This document shows, piece after piece, positions 8,710-18,266 of a DNA stretch of 64,000 nucleotides. Position 1 is the first letter of the stretch; each line of letters starts with the position of its first letter. A program made the translations under genes and the position numbers. The notes beneath the pieces were generated by a model. It saw only the letters and a list, made by a program, of their open reading frames with translations. It made no database searches and was not told where the DNA came from. This DNA is from CADEDH01 sp039201605 (GTDB lineage: Bacteria; Actinomycetota; Acidimicrobiia; Acidimicrobiales; SZUA-35), in assembly GCA_039201605.1 (NCBI GenBank), contig JBCCRO010000017.1, forward strand, positions 40,325-104,324, written 5' to 3'.

Positions 8710-9264
8710 ATGACCACACCCGCCTTCCGCAGGCTCGCCATCCGCATCGAGGAGGCCCACACCGAGATGGGCCGAACCGTCGACCCGCCGCGCCGCAAGG
8801 TCGCCGTCGGCGCCATCGTCGACAACCCGCTGGCCGGCACCTACGCCGACGACCTGGAGACGCTCTACGACCTGGGCAAGAACCTCAGCGGCCATCTGGC
8901 GACCAGGGGCGTCGAGGCACTCGGCGTGGCCCCGAACGACATCACCGGCTACGGCAAGGCCACGATCGTCGGCACCGACGGGGAGATCGAGCACGCCGCG
9001 GCGCTGATGCATCCCCGTTTCGGAGCCCCGGTGCGGGTGGCCGTCGACCACGGCGACGACATCATCACCTCGACCAAGATCGTGGCCGGGGCAGGCGCCA
9101 CCATCACCGTGCCGCTCACCAACAAGGACTCGATCTGGGAGTTCGACGACATGGACAGCATCGAGTTCGCCGTGTCCGACGGCCCTCGGCCCCACGAGTT
9201 CGTGGTGGTGGTCGCCCTCTCGATCGGGGGGCGACCGTTGGCCCGCACCCGGAAGGACCCCTGA
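8710..9264 (+). CDS. Amino acid synthesis family protein (DUF1185)
   Basis: 184 residues. Starts LAIRIEEAHTEMGRTVDPP and contains VGAIVDNPLAGTY, NDITGYGKATIVGTDGEIEH, and KIVAGAGATITVPLTNKD. These are features of the DUF1185/amino acid synthesis family, proteins of about 190 residues often found near amidase or transport genes. Enzymatic activity is not established. Soluble; encoded singly here between two minus-strand genes. Confidence 0.78.
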   Translation: MTTPAFRRLAIRIEEAHTEMGRTVDPPRRKVAVGAIVDNPLAGTYADDLETLYDLGKNLSGHLATRGVEALGVAPNDITGYGKATIVGTDGEIEHAAALMHPRFGAPVRVAVDHGDDIITSTKIVAGAGATITVPLTNKDSIWEFDDMDSIEFAVSDGPRPHEFVVVVALSIGGRPLARTRKDP

Positions 9265-9315
9265 CCAACCGATCGCCGCCGGTTCTCACCGCCCGCGCAG
9301 GCGGGGGGCGCCTCG

Positions 9316-11049
9316 TCAGCCGACGACGACCCGACCCTTGCCCGCCCGCTTTGCGTCGTACATCGCCTTGTCGGCCCGGCGGAGGGCCCGGTCGAAGGTG
9401 TCGGTCTCCTCGATGGCGACCACGCCGATGGAGGCCCCGACACCGATCTCGCCCGCCGAGGTGGTGATCGTCTCCTCCAGCCGGCGCTGCACTCGCTCGG
9501 CCGTCTCGGTCACCTCGACCCACGAGCCGGTCATGGCGATGATGAACTCGTCGCCGCCGGCCCGGCACACGAGATCGTCGGACCGCACCGACGAGGTGAG
9601 CAGGCGGGCCACGCCGATCAGCACCTCATCGCCCGTGTGATGGCCCAGCGTGTCGTTGATCTCCTTGAAGCCGTCGAGGTCGATCACCACCACCCATGCC
9701 AACCCCAGCAGTTCGGTCACCTGCTGTTCGAGCGCTCGGCGGTTGAGCAGTCCGGTCAGATGGTCGGTGTCGGCCTGGCGGCGCAACTGGTCGGTGTTGT
9801 TGGTGACCCGACGGATGGCCGACCGCAGGTTGCGGCCGACCGTGCCGGGCACCTCGGCCGACAGCACGTCGTCGTCATAGCGTTCGTCGGCCAGCGCCCC
9901 CAGCTGCCGCTGCACGATGGCCAGCACCGCGGTCATCTCGTCGACCGCTCCGGCCAGTGCCCCGAGCTGGTCGCGGCCGGGATCGTCGATCGAGTGGGCG
10001 TCGAGCTCGCCCGCCGAGACGGCGTCGGCCACGTTGGCCACCCGGTCGAGGCGGCGGGAGAACCGCCGGGCGAAGAACCACATGCCGGCGACGGTGAGCA
10101 GGCTGGCGGTGACGACGGCGGCGACCACGAGATTGCGGCGGGCGATCGCCTGGTCGCTGGCGTCGAGGGCGAGGTCGTCGACGATGCCCGACATCACCTC
10201 CCCCCGTTCGAGGAGGAGGGTGGTCTCGGTCACCGCGGTCCCGATCAGGTCGACGAGCTCGCCGGTCGGCATCGGGGCTCTGGTGCCGTCGGTCGGCAGT
10301 TGCCGTACCCGCGCCCGGATCTCGTCGAAGGCGGAGTCCTGGTAGATCTCGGCCAGATCTTCCCACGCATCGGCGGTCAGCAGGCTCGACAGGTGGTCCA
10401 CGTCGGCATCGGTCGCCGCCGCCAGGCGCTCGAAGTCCGCCGCCTCGGCCGGCGTTGCGCCGCCGATGGCCAGGAGCCGGGAACCGGCGATCGACTCGCT
10501 CGACAGCGAGATGCCGAACTCCTGGATCGCCAACACGTGGAGGAGCTGACCCGCCTCCTCCCGAGCCCGACGGAGCTCGCCGGCGTCGGACAGGGCCCGG
10601 ACCCGCGCCTGTAGCTCGTCGGCCTGACGCGCCGCCTCGGGGTCGGGGCTCGCCCTGTCCCGGAGGGCGACGATGTCGGCGTACATCCCGTCGATCTGCA
10701 CCTGCAATGCCGGCTCCAGATCGACCTCGGTCGCCAGCTCGTAGGTCCAGTCGGTGCCCACGGCGAACTCGTTTGCCATCACCGAGACGGCCAGACCGGC
10801 CAGCGGGTTGCTGTCGTCGATCACGCCGTCGAGGCGCACCCCGTGCAGGGCACCTTCGGCCACCACGGCGATCTGGAATCCGCCGATGGCCTCCACCCGT
10901 TCGATCGCCGCCTGCTGCGTGGCGACGGCGTCGGCCCGCTCATGGGCGTCGTCGACGACGACCCAGGCCAGGACGACCAGCAGACACAGCGGCAGCACCG
11001 CCAGCAGAGCCAGCGTCCAGCGCACACCGAGCCGATCGAGGACGAACAC
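9316..11049 (-). CDS. Membrane diguanylate cyclase with extracytoplasmic sensor and HAMP
   Basis: 577 residues from GTG 11049. Membrane segment at about 11-33 (WTLALLAVLPLCLLVVLAWV), a long helical periplasmic region resembling nitrate/nitrite-sensor (NIT-like) four-helix domains, second membrane segment about 305-327, HAMP-like linker (about 330-385), and a GGDEF domain from about 415. Active site RAGGDEFIIAM is intact, so it should make c-di-GMP from GTP. An RxxD inhibitory site was not evident. No EAL domain. Encoded alone. Confidence 0.88.
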   Translation of the reverse strand: MFVLDRLGVRWTLALLAVLPLCLLVVLAWVVVDDAHERADAVATQQAAIERVEAIGGFQIAVVAEGALHGVRLDGVIDDSNPLAGLAVSVMANEFAVGTDWTYELATEVDLEPALQVQIDGMYADIVALRDRASPDPEAARQADELQARVRALSDAGELRRAREEAGQLLHVLAIQEFGISLSSESIAGSRLLAIGGATPAEAADFERLAAATDADVDHLSSLLTADAWEDLAEIYQDSAFDEIRARVRQLPTDGTRAPMPTGELVDLIGTAVTETTLLLERGEVMSGIVDDLALDASDQAIARRNLVVAAVVTASLLTVAGMWFFARRFSRRLDRVANVADAVSAGELDAHSIDDPGRDQLGALAGAVDEMTAVLAIVQRQLGALADERYDDDVLSAEVPGTVGRNLRSAIRRVTNNTDQLRRQADTDHLTGLLNRRALEQQVTELLGLAWVVVIDLDGFKEINDTLGHHTGDEVLIGVARLLTSSVRSDDLVCRAGGDEFIIAMTGSWVEVTETAERVQRRLEETITTSAGEIGVGASIGVVAIEETDTFDRALRRADKAMYDAKRAGKGRVVVG

Positions 11050-11216
11050 CCCTCAGTTGTCGGCGTCGTTCCGGGCTGTCTTGACCCGCCGGTGCCCGAC
11101 CCGTCTCGACCTCACGGGGCGGGCGATCGCACCGGATGGCGGGGGAGGTCGTCTTCGGTCGGGTGTGGCAGGCTGTTGCGGCATCGGTGGGAGGTGCCGA
11201 GACGATGGGGGAGGGC

Positions 11217-12359
11217 ATGAGAATCGCTGTACTGACGAGCGGTGGCGACGCGCCGGGGATGAACGCCGCCGTTCGCGCCGTCACGATGGTGACCCTGGCC
11301 CTGGGCCACGAGCCGATCGGCGTTCGGCGGGGCTACCAGGGCCTCATCGAGGGCAGGTTGGAGCCTCTGGCCCTGGCCGATGTGGGCGACGGTTTCCGTA
11401 CCGGAGGTACGCTGCTGCAGTCGGCGCGCTGCCGGTCGTGCCACGACCCCGCCGTCCGCCGGCGGGCCCGTGGCGTCCTGACCGACGCCGACATCGGCGG
11501 CCTGATCGTGATCGGCGGCAACGGTTCGCTCACCGGCGCCCTCCACCTGAGCGATCCGGCCGAGTGTGGCGACTGGCCGGTGCAGGTGATCGGCATCCCG
11601 GCCTCGATCGACAACGACGTGGCCCTCACCAGCCTGTCGATCGGCACCGACACCGCCATGAACACCATCGTCGAGGCCTGCGACAAGATCTCCGACACCG
11701 CCGGGGCCCACGATCGGGTGTTCATCGTCGAGGTGATGGGTCGGGACTGCGGGTACCTGGCCCTCACCGGGGCCGTGGCCTCGGGGGCCGATATGGTGCT
11801 CTTCCCCGAGGCCGGTCGAAGCGAGGAGGAGCTCGTCGCCTCGGTGGTCGACGCCGTCATCGCCGTCCGGGCCCGCAACCAGACCCAGAAGGTGATCGCC
11901 ATCAAGGCCGAGGGCATCGAGACCCCGACCGAACGGCTGAAGGAACTGATCGATCGCCGGCTGCGGAAGCTGTCCGCCGCCGAGCGCTCGGCCGACGGCG
12001 ACGGGATCGACGAGGCCGACGACGACGAACTCCACGACGACGTCGACACCCGGGTCACCGTGCTCGGTCACGTGGTGCGGGGCGGTCGCCCCAGCGCCTT
12101 CGACCGGCTGCTCGGCGCCCGCATGGGCAACGTCGCCGTTCGCAGTCTGATCGACGGGGCCCACCGGCAGATGGTGGCCTGGCAGCCGCCGGTCGACGCC
12201 GGCGACTTCGGTGTCCGGTCGACCCACGATCCGTACTGCTACCTGATGCCCCTCGACGTCACCCTGGCCGCCACCCGGGAACTGCTGGGGGGCCAGTCAC
12301 CCCTCGCCCGGTGGCGCGCCACCATCTTCGACGACATGCAGGAACTCTTCCTGCTCTGA
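11217..12359 (+). CDS. pfkA: 6-phosphofructokinase, GGNGS variant
   Basis: 380 residues from ATG 11217, preceded by gggggag; an ATG at 11205 is possible but poorly spaced. Glycolytic phosphofructokinase fold: LTSGGDAPGMNAAVRAV (residues 6-22), PASIDNDVALT with the catalytic Asp, SIGTDTAMNTIVEACD, EVMGRDCGYLALTGAVASGA. The SIDND site lacks the Lys that marks PPi-dependent enzymes (KTIDND), so ATP is the likelier donor. Oddities are GGNGS near residue 100, where ATP enzymes have GGDGS with a Mg-binding Asp, and an acidic insert (about 255-280) that makes it longer than the usual 320. Confidence 0.88.
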   Translation: MRIAVLTSGGDAPGMNAAVRAVTMVTLALGHEPIGVRRGYQGLIEGRLEPLALADVGDGFRTGGTLLQSARCRSCHDPAVRRRARGVLTDADIGGLIVIGGNGSLTGALHLSDPAECGDWPVQVIGIPASIDNDVALTSLSIGTDTAMNTIVEACDKISDTAGAHDRVFIVEVMGRDCGYLALTGAVASGADMVLFPEAGRSEEELVASVVDAVIAVRARNQTQKVIAIKAEGIETPTERLKELIDRRLRKLSAAERSADGDGIDEADDDELHDDVDTRVTVLGHVVRGGRPSAFDRLLGARMGNVAVRSLIDGAHRQMVAWQPPVDAGDFGVRSTHDPYCYLMPLDVTLAATRELLGGQSPLARWRATIFDDMQELFLL

Positions 12360-12366
12360 CCGTCCA

Positions 12367-12382
12367 CCGTGCCGAGGCACGG
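12367..12382. terminator. Hairpin between converging genes
   Basis: CCGTGCC (12367-12373) and GGCACGG (12376-12382) form a short perfect stem directly after the phosphofructokinase stop and before the stop of the converging SnoaL-like gene. Probably a bidirectional terminator; short, so moderate confidence. Confidence 0.45.
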
Positions 12383-12391
12383 ACGCCGTGA

Positions 12392-12802
12392 TCAGGCGGC
12401 GTAGGCGCGGCTGACGGCGTAGCTGTCCTCGAACCAGTTCCACAGGACCACCTGCCCATCGCGGACCTTGGCCCGGAGGGCGAAGGTGAACTCGCCGACG
12501 TCCTTCCCCGAGCCGGTCATCCGGGCGTTCATCCTCCCGAAGACGGCGACGGTGTCGCCCGATGCGAGGACATCCTCGTTCTCCCACAGCGTCGTCTCGA
12601 AGTTGGACGAGAAGACACCGAGGAAGCCGAAGATGGCCTCCTTCCCTTCCCACGGACCGATCCAGGGGAGGGTCTCATCGCCTTCGCTGTGCCACACCAT
12701 GTCGTCCGCCATGAGCTCCGACATCTTCTCCATGTCGCCGCCTCCCATCGCCGCCATGAAGGCCATCACGGTGTCGTGGGTTGCCTGGCTCTCGCTGTCC
12801 AT
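12392..12802 (-). CDS. SnoaL/NTF2-like protein
   Basis: 136 residues with the cone-shaped NTF2-like pattern: N-terminal helix (HDTVMAFMAAMGGGDMEKMS), ELMADDMVWHSEGDETLPW, a second helix (GKEAIFGFLGVFSS), then long strands ending VVLWNWFEDSYAVSRAY. Ketosteroid-isomerase-like fold; catalytic role unknown. Downstream of the AraC regulator on the same strand, 247 bp away. That gap shows no further gene. Confidence 0.72.
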   Translation of the reverse strand: MDSESQATHDTVMAFMAAMGGGDMEKMSELMADDMVWHSEGDETLPWIGPWEGKEAIFGFLGVFSSNFETTLWENEDVLASGDTVAVFGRMNARMTGSGKDVGEFTFALRAKVRDGQVVLWNWFEDSYAVSRAYAA

Positions 12803-13049
12803 AGTCGCGTCCTGTCCTCGTGTTCGTGTGGTGGTCGTCGTCCGGGGAAGTCCACTCGGACCCGCCGGTCGATCTCTCGGTCAAGCTTGCTGGGTCCGGA
12901 CGCATCCTTCGTGGTCCTCCGACGACGTGCTGTGGTCGAATCGCGACAACCCGTCCCCACCGCTCGACGGCGGGCCGAGACCACGATTCCCTCCGCCGGC
13001 CGTCGGGTCCGCCGTGGGGCCCGTCTTCGGGCGCGTCGTCGAAGCGGTG

Positions 13050-13922
13050 CTACGCCCGGTCGCTGCGGAGGTCGCCCGGCAGTGTGCCGAGGTGGCGGAC
13101 GACCCACTTGGAGAAGTTCGACGGGTCGCTGAACCCGAAGTCCCGACCGATCCGGCCCACCGACCGGGTGGTGTGGGTGAGCAGACGCCTGATCTCGAGG
13201 GCGATCCGTTCGTCCAGGACCTGGCGGGCCGTCAGACCGGTGGCGTCCTTGCAGGCCCGGTCGAGGGTGCGGGTGCTGTAGTGGAGCGCCTCGGCCGCCT
13301 CGGCCACCGTCGGCTGGTCGTAGAGCCGCTCCTCGATGAACTCGCGGAAGGCGACGTAGCTGGCCGGAAGACGACCGGCGCTGGAGGCGCCGCTGGGAAG
13401 GGCGATGGCGAGTCGCATCAGGAACGCACACAGCAGGACCTGCAGCAGGTCGATGTATCGCTGGGAACCGTCGAACAGGTCCTGTTCGGTTCGGAGCTCC
13501 TCGACCCAGCCCACGATCCGGGCGAAGGTCGCCGGGTCCGGCTCCCAGGTGGTCGGCACACCGCTGCCCGGATACCACATCGGCACGCTCGGATCCTGGT
13601 GGTGGAAGTCGCTGGGCCACAGGACCATCAAGGCCTCGAACGCCGGCTCGACCGAGAAACGCTGCACCTGCCCCGGGTAGATACGCAGGACGGTGCCGGC
13701 CCGCAGCGGTAGCGGCTCGAAGTCGACATGGTGGACGCCCTCACCGTCGAGACAGACGACCAGCTGGTGGAAGCCGACGCGCTGTCGCTGCACCAGCTCC
13801 CGGCCGGCGATGCGTTCGAGCACGGCGGACCGCTGCACCACCTCGACCGGCAGGCGTTCGTGGCGGCCCGGCTGATAGTCGACCTCCATCGCCATGTCCG
13901 TCGCAGGTGGTGTGGAGGCCAT
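13050..13922 (-). CDS. AraC-family transcriptional regulator
   Basis: 290 residues. The N-terminal cupin-like sensor (LPLRAGTVLRIYPGQVQRFS, about 50-75) resembles AraC ligand-binding domains. The C-terminal double helix-turn-helix covers about 190-285 (PTVAEAAEALHYSTRTLDRA, then GFSDPSNFSKWVVRHLG). Likely binds DNA in response to a small ligand. Divergent from the kinase-SBP fusion gene with 112 bp between starts, so it could regulate either itself or that gene. Confidence 0.85.
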   Translation of the reverse strand: MASTPPATDMAMEVDYQPGRHERLPVEVVQRSAVLERIAGRELVQRQRVGFHQLVVCLDGEGVHHVDFEPLPLRAGTVLRIYPGQVQRFSVEPAFEALMVLWPSDFHHQDPSVPMWYPGSGVPTTWEPDPATFARIVGWVEELRTEQDLFDGSQRYIDLLQVLLCAFLMRLAIALPSGASSAGRLPASYVAFREFIEERLYDQPTVAEAAEALHYSTRTLDRACKDATGLTARQVLDERIALEIRRLLTHTTRSVGRIGRDFGFSDPSNFSKWVVRHLGTLPGDLRSDRA

Positions 13923-14034
13923 CGGGTGTCACGCTACTCGCGCCCTTCTGTCGTCTCCGGCCGGACCACCGGCCACCGCCCGCCCCTGGAGGCCGCACCG
14001 GGGTTGCTACGGTTGGTCGCCGGGAGGAGGGCCC

Positions 14035-16428
14035 GTGGCTGAAACCGATCTCGGCATCGAGAACATCAGCGATGCCCGCGAGATCGGTCGGGGTGGTTTC
14101 AGCGTCGTGTACGCCGCCACCAACACCCTGCTCGGCATGCGGGTGGCGGTGAAGGTGCTGGAGAAGCTGTCGTCCGACGACGATCGACGGCGATTCGAGC
14201 GCGAGTGCCAGGTGATGGGCCGCCTCTCCCATCATCCCAGCGTCGTCACCGTGCACCACGCCGGCTACACCCGGGACGGCAACCCGTATCTGGTGATGGA
14301 GTTGGTCGAGGGTGGGAGCCTCGCCGATCGACTCAACGGCGGTCCGCTGCCCTGGTCGGAGGCGGTCGACCTGATCGCCCCGGTCGCCGACGCCTTGGCC
14401 TACGTGCACGACGCCGGCGTCCTCCACCGCGACGTGAAGCCGGAGAACATCCTCCTCGGCTCGGGTGGTCGACCGCTCCTGACCGACTTCGGCATCGCCC
14501 GCTTCGGCGACTCGACCAACACCGCCACCGGCATCGCCGCCAGCTGGCTCCACGCCCCGCCCGAGACGTTCCAGAACCAGCGGGAGCCCCGGTCCGACCT
14601 CTACTCCCTGGCGTCGACCCTCCACCAGTCGATCACCGGGCGGCCGCCGTTCTGGCGACCGGGGGAGGACACGCTCAACCCCCTCATGTATCGGCTGATC
14701 AATGAGCCGGTACCCCGACTCGAACCGCACCTCGCCCCATCGGGGGTGGCCGATCTCGTCGCCCTGTCGATGGCCAAGGCGCCGCAGGACCGACCGGCCG
14801 GGGCCGCCGCCTTCGCCGCCGAGCTGCGGGCCCACCGGTCGGCGGTGCACCAGGCCCCGGTCACGGCGCCCGAGGTGCCGGTGGCCGAGACCTTCCAACC
14901 CGATGCCCGCTTGGCCGCGGCCGCACCGCCCCAGTGGTTCGGCTCCTCGGGCACCCCACCCACCGATCCCCGCGCCGACACCGTGTCGGCCCGAGCGCCT
15001 GGTGCACCCGGGTTGTCGGGCCCTGCCGCTGTGCCTGGCGGGGTCGGGGTGCCCGGCGCGGCCGGGGTGCCTGGCGCGGCCGGGTTCTCGGGTCCAGCCG
15101 GTGTGCCTGGCGCGGCCGGTGTGCCCGGCGCGGCCGGGGTGCCTGGCGCGGCCGGGTTCTCGGGCCCTGCCGCTGTGCCCGGCGGGGTCGGGTTCTCCGG
15201 TGGTCCGATGCCGCCGCGGCCTGCGGGGGCCGTCGCCGTCGGGGGGGCCGCGCCGTCCGGCGGGTCGTCGGGGTGGGGCCCGGCGGTGGCGGTGATGGTG
15301 GGCGCCGTGGTGCTGGCCGTCGGCGCCCTGCTGGTCTTCATCGCGCTGCGCACCGGCTCGGGTGACGGCGGTATCGAGACGGCGGGCGGGGTTTCGGAGA
15401 CCACGATCAACGCCGTCTCGACGACGGGGGCGCAGCCGGCCGAGGAGTCCCCGCTCGCCTCGACCCCCACCCCCGACGCCACCGCCGAGGGCCGCCTGGC
15501 CGAGGTCATCGACCGGGGCGTGCTGCGCTGCGGCGTGAACGACTCGTTGCCCGGCTTCGGCGAGATCCAGAGCGACGGCACCTACGTCGGCTTCGACATC
15601 GACTTCTGTCGGGTCATCGCCGCCGCCGTTCTCGGCGACGCCGAGGCCGTCGAGTACGTGCCCCTCACCGCCGTCGAGCGCTTCACCGCCCTGACCACCG
15701 GCGAGATCGACGTGTTGTCGCGCAACACCTCGCAGACGGCGACCCGCTCGGGCGACTTCGGCGTCGAGTTCCCCCTCACCACCTTCTACGACGGCCAGGG
15801 GTTCATGGTCGGCGCCGACAGCGGCATCGCCACCATCGACGATCTGCAGGGAGCCGCGGTCTGCGTCCTGTCCGGCACCACCACGTCCTTGAACGTGGTG
15901 GCCGAGGACGCCGAACGCGATCTCGGACTCACCCTCGTCGAATTCGAGGCCAACGACGACCTCAGCAGCGCCTACCTCGCCGGCCAATGCGATGCGTGGT
16001 CGACCGACATCACCCTGCTGGCGTCGTTCCGCCGGTCGTTCCCCGCACCGACCGACCACGTGATACTCCGGGATTTGATCTCCAGCGAGCCGCTGAGTCT
16101 GGCCGTCGCCGGTGGCGACAGTCAGTGGGCGACCGCCGTCGAGTGGGCGGCGATGGTGACCATCCAGGCCTGGGAGGTCGACATCGACTCCGCCAACATC
16201 GACGGCTACACCGGCAGCGACGCCACCGCCCTCAACATCGCAGGCGACGTCCCCTTCGACCCCGGCCTCGGGCTGCTGCCCGGCTACCCCAAGTTGGTGG
16301 TTTCGCAGGTGGGGAACTACGAGGAGATCTACCAGCGGAACCTCGGTGACACCGGTCTGATCCTCGACGGCTCGGCCAACGATCTGGTGGCGAACGGGGG
16401 CCTGCAGTTCGTTCCGCCGCTGCGGTGA
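14035..16428 (+). CDS. Transmembrane Ser/Thr kinase fused to an amino-acid-binding (SBP_bac_3) domain
   Basis: 797 residues from GTG 14035, preceded by gggaggaggg. A cytoplasmic Hanks-type kinase fills residues about 10-270: glycine loop EIGRGGFSVVYAA, ATP Lys in VAVKVLE, HRDVKPEN near 131, DFG near 150, all intact. Next come a Pro/Ala/Gly collagen-like stretch (about 322-389, repeats of GVPGAAG), one membrane helix (about 417-438), and an extracellular domain from about 485 (VIDRGVLRCGVNDSLPGFGE, GFDIDFCRVIAAAVLG, EIDVLSRNTSQTATR) that matches AapJ-type general L-amino-acid-binding proteins. The architecture suggests a receptor kinase sensing amino acids. Such proteins normally serve ABC importers; none is encoded nearby. 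Confidence 0.9.
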   Translation: MAETDLGIENISDAREIGRGGFSVVYAATNTLLGMRVAVKVLEKLSSDDDRRRFERECQVMGRLSHHPSVVTVHHAGYTRDGNPYLVMELVEGGSLADRLNGGPLPWSEAVDLIAPVADALAYVHDAGVLHRDVKPENILLGSGGRPLLTDFGIARFGDSTNTATGIAASWLHAPPETFQNQREPRSDLYSLASTLHQSITGRPPFWRPGEDTLNPLMYRLINEPVPRLEPHLAPSGVADLVALSMAKAPQDRPAGAAAFAAELRAHRSAVHQAPVTAPEVPVAETFQPDARLAAAAPPQWFGSSGTPPTDPRADTVSARAPGAPGLSGPAAVPGGVGVPGAAGVPGAAGFSGPAGVPGAAGVPGAAGVPGAAGFSGPAAVPGGVGFSGGPMPPRPAGAVAVGGAAPSGGSSGWGPAVAVMVGAVVLAVGALLVFIALRTGSGDGGIETAGGVSETTINAVSTTGAQPAEESPLASTPTPDATAEGRLAEVIDRGVLRCGVNDSLPGFGEIQSDGTYVGFDIDFCRVIAAAVLGDAEAVEYVPLTAVERFTALTTGEIDVLSRNTSQTATRSGDFGVEFPLTTFYDGQGFMVGADSGIATIDDLQGAAVCVLSGTTTSLNVVAEDAERDLGLTLVEFEANDDLSSAYLAGQCDAWSTDITLLASFRRSFPAPTDHVILRDLISSEPLSLAVAGGDSQWATAVEWAAMVTIQAWEVDIDSANIDGYTGSDATALNIAGDVPFDPGLGLLPGYPKLVVSQVGNYEEIYQRNLGDTGLILDGSANDLVANGGLQFVPPLR
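15001..15200 (+). repeat. In-frame collagen-like coding repeat
   Basis: Imperfect tandem repeat of 18-21-bp units encoding GVPGAA/GFSGPA/AVPGG blocks inside the kinase-SBP fusion. The unit ggtgtgcctggcgcggcc recurs several times. It forms the flexible linker between kinase and membrane helix, is prone to expansion or contraction, and is not an intergenic repeat. Confidence 0.8.
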
Positions 16429-16472
16429 CCCGAGTCAGCCGACCGGGTGGCCGCCACGGGCCTCGTCCGGTG

Positions 16473-18266
16473 TCAGCCGTCGCCGACCGTCATGGTCGGG
16501 GTCGACTCGACCACGCCGTCGATCGCGGTGTCGGTGGCGTCGTCGTCGGGCTTGGGGGCGGTGAGGGGTAGCAGGATGTTGAACGTCGTGCCCTGGCCCA
16601 GGGTGGAGTCGACCGAGATCGAGCCGTTGTGGGCCTGGACGACGTCCCAGGCCAGTGACAGACCCTGACCGGTGCCCCGCCCCACCTTCTTGGTGGTGAA
16701 GAACTGATCGAAGATCCGTTCCTTGACGTGCGGCTCCATGCCGATGCCGCTGTCGGAGATCGAGATGCGGGCGTGGTCGCCGGCGAGGGACGTCGCCACC
16801 GTGATGCGCCCTTTGCCTTCGCCGGGGTCGGCGTCCTCGATGGCGTGGGCGGCGTTGACGATCATGTTGAGGACGACCTGCTTCAGGCGACCCTGGCTGC
16901 ACGGCACCGGTGGCAGGTCGTCGTCGAGTTCGAGTTCGAGATCGGCGACGTACTTCCACTCGTTGCTGGAGATGTCGACCGTCGAGGTGATGACCTTGTT
17001 GATGTCGGTCTCCTCGATGTCGTCGCCGGGATGGGAGAACTCCTTCAGCGCCCGCACGATGCGGGCCACTCGGGCCAGGCCCTCCAGGCACTGGCCGATG
17101 GCGTTGGGGGCCTCCTCGGAGACGAACTCGATGTCGGCCTCGTCCTGGATGCGGGCGACGGCGTCGCCGTCGTGGACGGCCGCCAGCTCGGCCAACTTCT
17201 GGTTGGCGCCGATCAGATCCTCGATCGAGGTGGAGAGGAACTCGGTGTTGTCGGAGACGAACTGGACCGGGGTGTTGATCTCGTGGGCCACGCCGGCGGC
17301 CAGCTGACCGATCGACTCCATGCGGCCCTGGGTGGCCAACGCCCGTTCCATCTCCCGGGTCTCGGTCACGTCCTCGCCGGTGGTGACCACGCCGAGCTGC
17401 TCACCCCGCACCACGTAGGGCGCAGCGGTGTAGCGGAAGGTGATGACGTTGCCGCCGTTGAGGGCGGCGTTGCGCAGGCTGAGCTCTTCGGTGATCGCCT
17501 TCGACCGGGCGATCGCCTGCTGCTCCAGCGCGTCGAAGTCCCGGAAGCCGGCCACCAGGTCCTCTGGGGCCAGCTCCATCATGGTGCGTCCGATGAAGGA
17601 GTCGGCGTCCAGGGTGCGCAGGTTGGACTGGGCCAGGGTGTTGGCGCCCAGGAACCGGCCGTGGGTGTCCTTCCACGAGATGGCCAACGGCAGCGAATCG
17701 ACGATGGCCTGCACCTCTTCGTGCCGGATCTCGAGCTGCTCCTGCTCCTTGGTCACCATCTCGGCCATCGTGGTGTCGATGACCGAGCGCATCCACGCCG
17801 AGACGAGGCCGACCGTGGCCCACCCGACGCCGTAGAGCAGCGTGTCGGCCACCGCCGTGCGAAGACCGGCGTCGGCGCTGGTCACCACGGCGAGCACGAC
17901 GACGGCGGGGGCCATCTGGATGAGGATCCAGTGCCGCTTGGCCGTGGCGGCGACGAAGATGGCGCCGTACGCCGGGCAGATCAGATGTGGCGGATAGTCG
18001 GACCAGAACGGCACGAAGACCGCTTGGACCACGGTGGCACACCCGATGTGGAGCCAGTTGACCAACTCGGGGTGGCGATCCCAGGGGAGGATCCGGGGCA
18101 TCAGCCCACCGAAGCAACACCCGACGATCCAGGCCAGCACGTAGAAGTTGTACGGTCCACCACGAGCCACGGTCCACAGAGCGGTCAGTACCGCCATCAT
18201 CCAGTACAGGTGTCCGGCGATACGCCACGCGGCCTCGTTCAGCGTGTTTTGGCCGGCCGCACCCAT
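16473..18266 (-). CDS. Membrane PAS-domain sensor histidine kinase
   Basis: 597 residues. About six hydrophobic segments in residues 10-165 (MASE/7TM-like sensor, e.g. FYVLAWIVGCCFGGLM), a PAS domain about 185-310 (VDSLPLAISWKDTHGRFLGA), a dimerisation/phosphoacceptor helix with GVAHEINTPVQFVSDN near 320, and an HATPase domain with NMIVNAAHAIED, ISDSGIGM and GRGTGQGLSLAWDVV. The HEINTP-type box fits kinases with a long helix after the His. No response regulator is adjacent, so it is an orphan kinase here. Confidence 0.88.
   Translation of the reverse strand: MGAAGQNTLNEAAWRIAGHLYWMMAVLTALWTVARGGPYNFYVLAWIVGCCFGGLMPRILPWDRHPELVNWLHIGCATVVQAVFVPFWSDYPPHLICPAYGAIFVAATAKRHWILIQMAPAVVVLAVVTSADAGLRTAVADTLLYGVGWATVGLVSAWMRSVIDTTMAEMVTKEQEQLEIRHEEVQAIVDSLPLAISWKDTHGRFLGANTLAQSNLRTLDADSFIGRTMMELAPEDLVAGFRDFDALEQQAIARSKAITEELSLRNAALNGGNVITFRYTAAPYVVRGEQLGVVTTGEDVTETREMERALATQGRMESIGQLAAGVAHEINTPVQFVSDNTEFLSTSIEDLIGANQKLAELAAVHDGDAVARIQDEADIEFVSEEAPNAIGQCLEGLARVARIVRALKEFSHPGDDIEETDINKVITSTVDISSNEWKYVADLELELDDDLPPVPCSQGRLKQVVLNMIVNAAHAIEDADPGEGKGRITVATSLAGDHARISISDSGIGMEPHVKERIFDQFFTTKKVGRGTGQGLSLAWDVVQAHNGSISVDSTLGQGTTFNILLPLTAPKPDDDATDTAIDGVVESTPTMTVGDG

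Noticed and set aside
15001..15200. Possible CRISPR or intergenic tandem repeat
   Set aside because: Repeats are in frame, vary at codon level and lack unique spacers; they encode a collagen-like linker.
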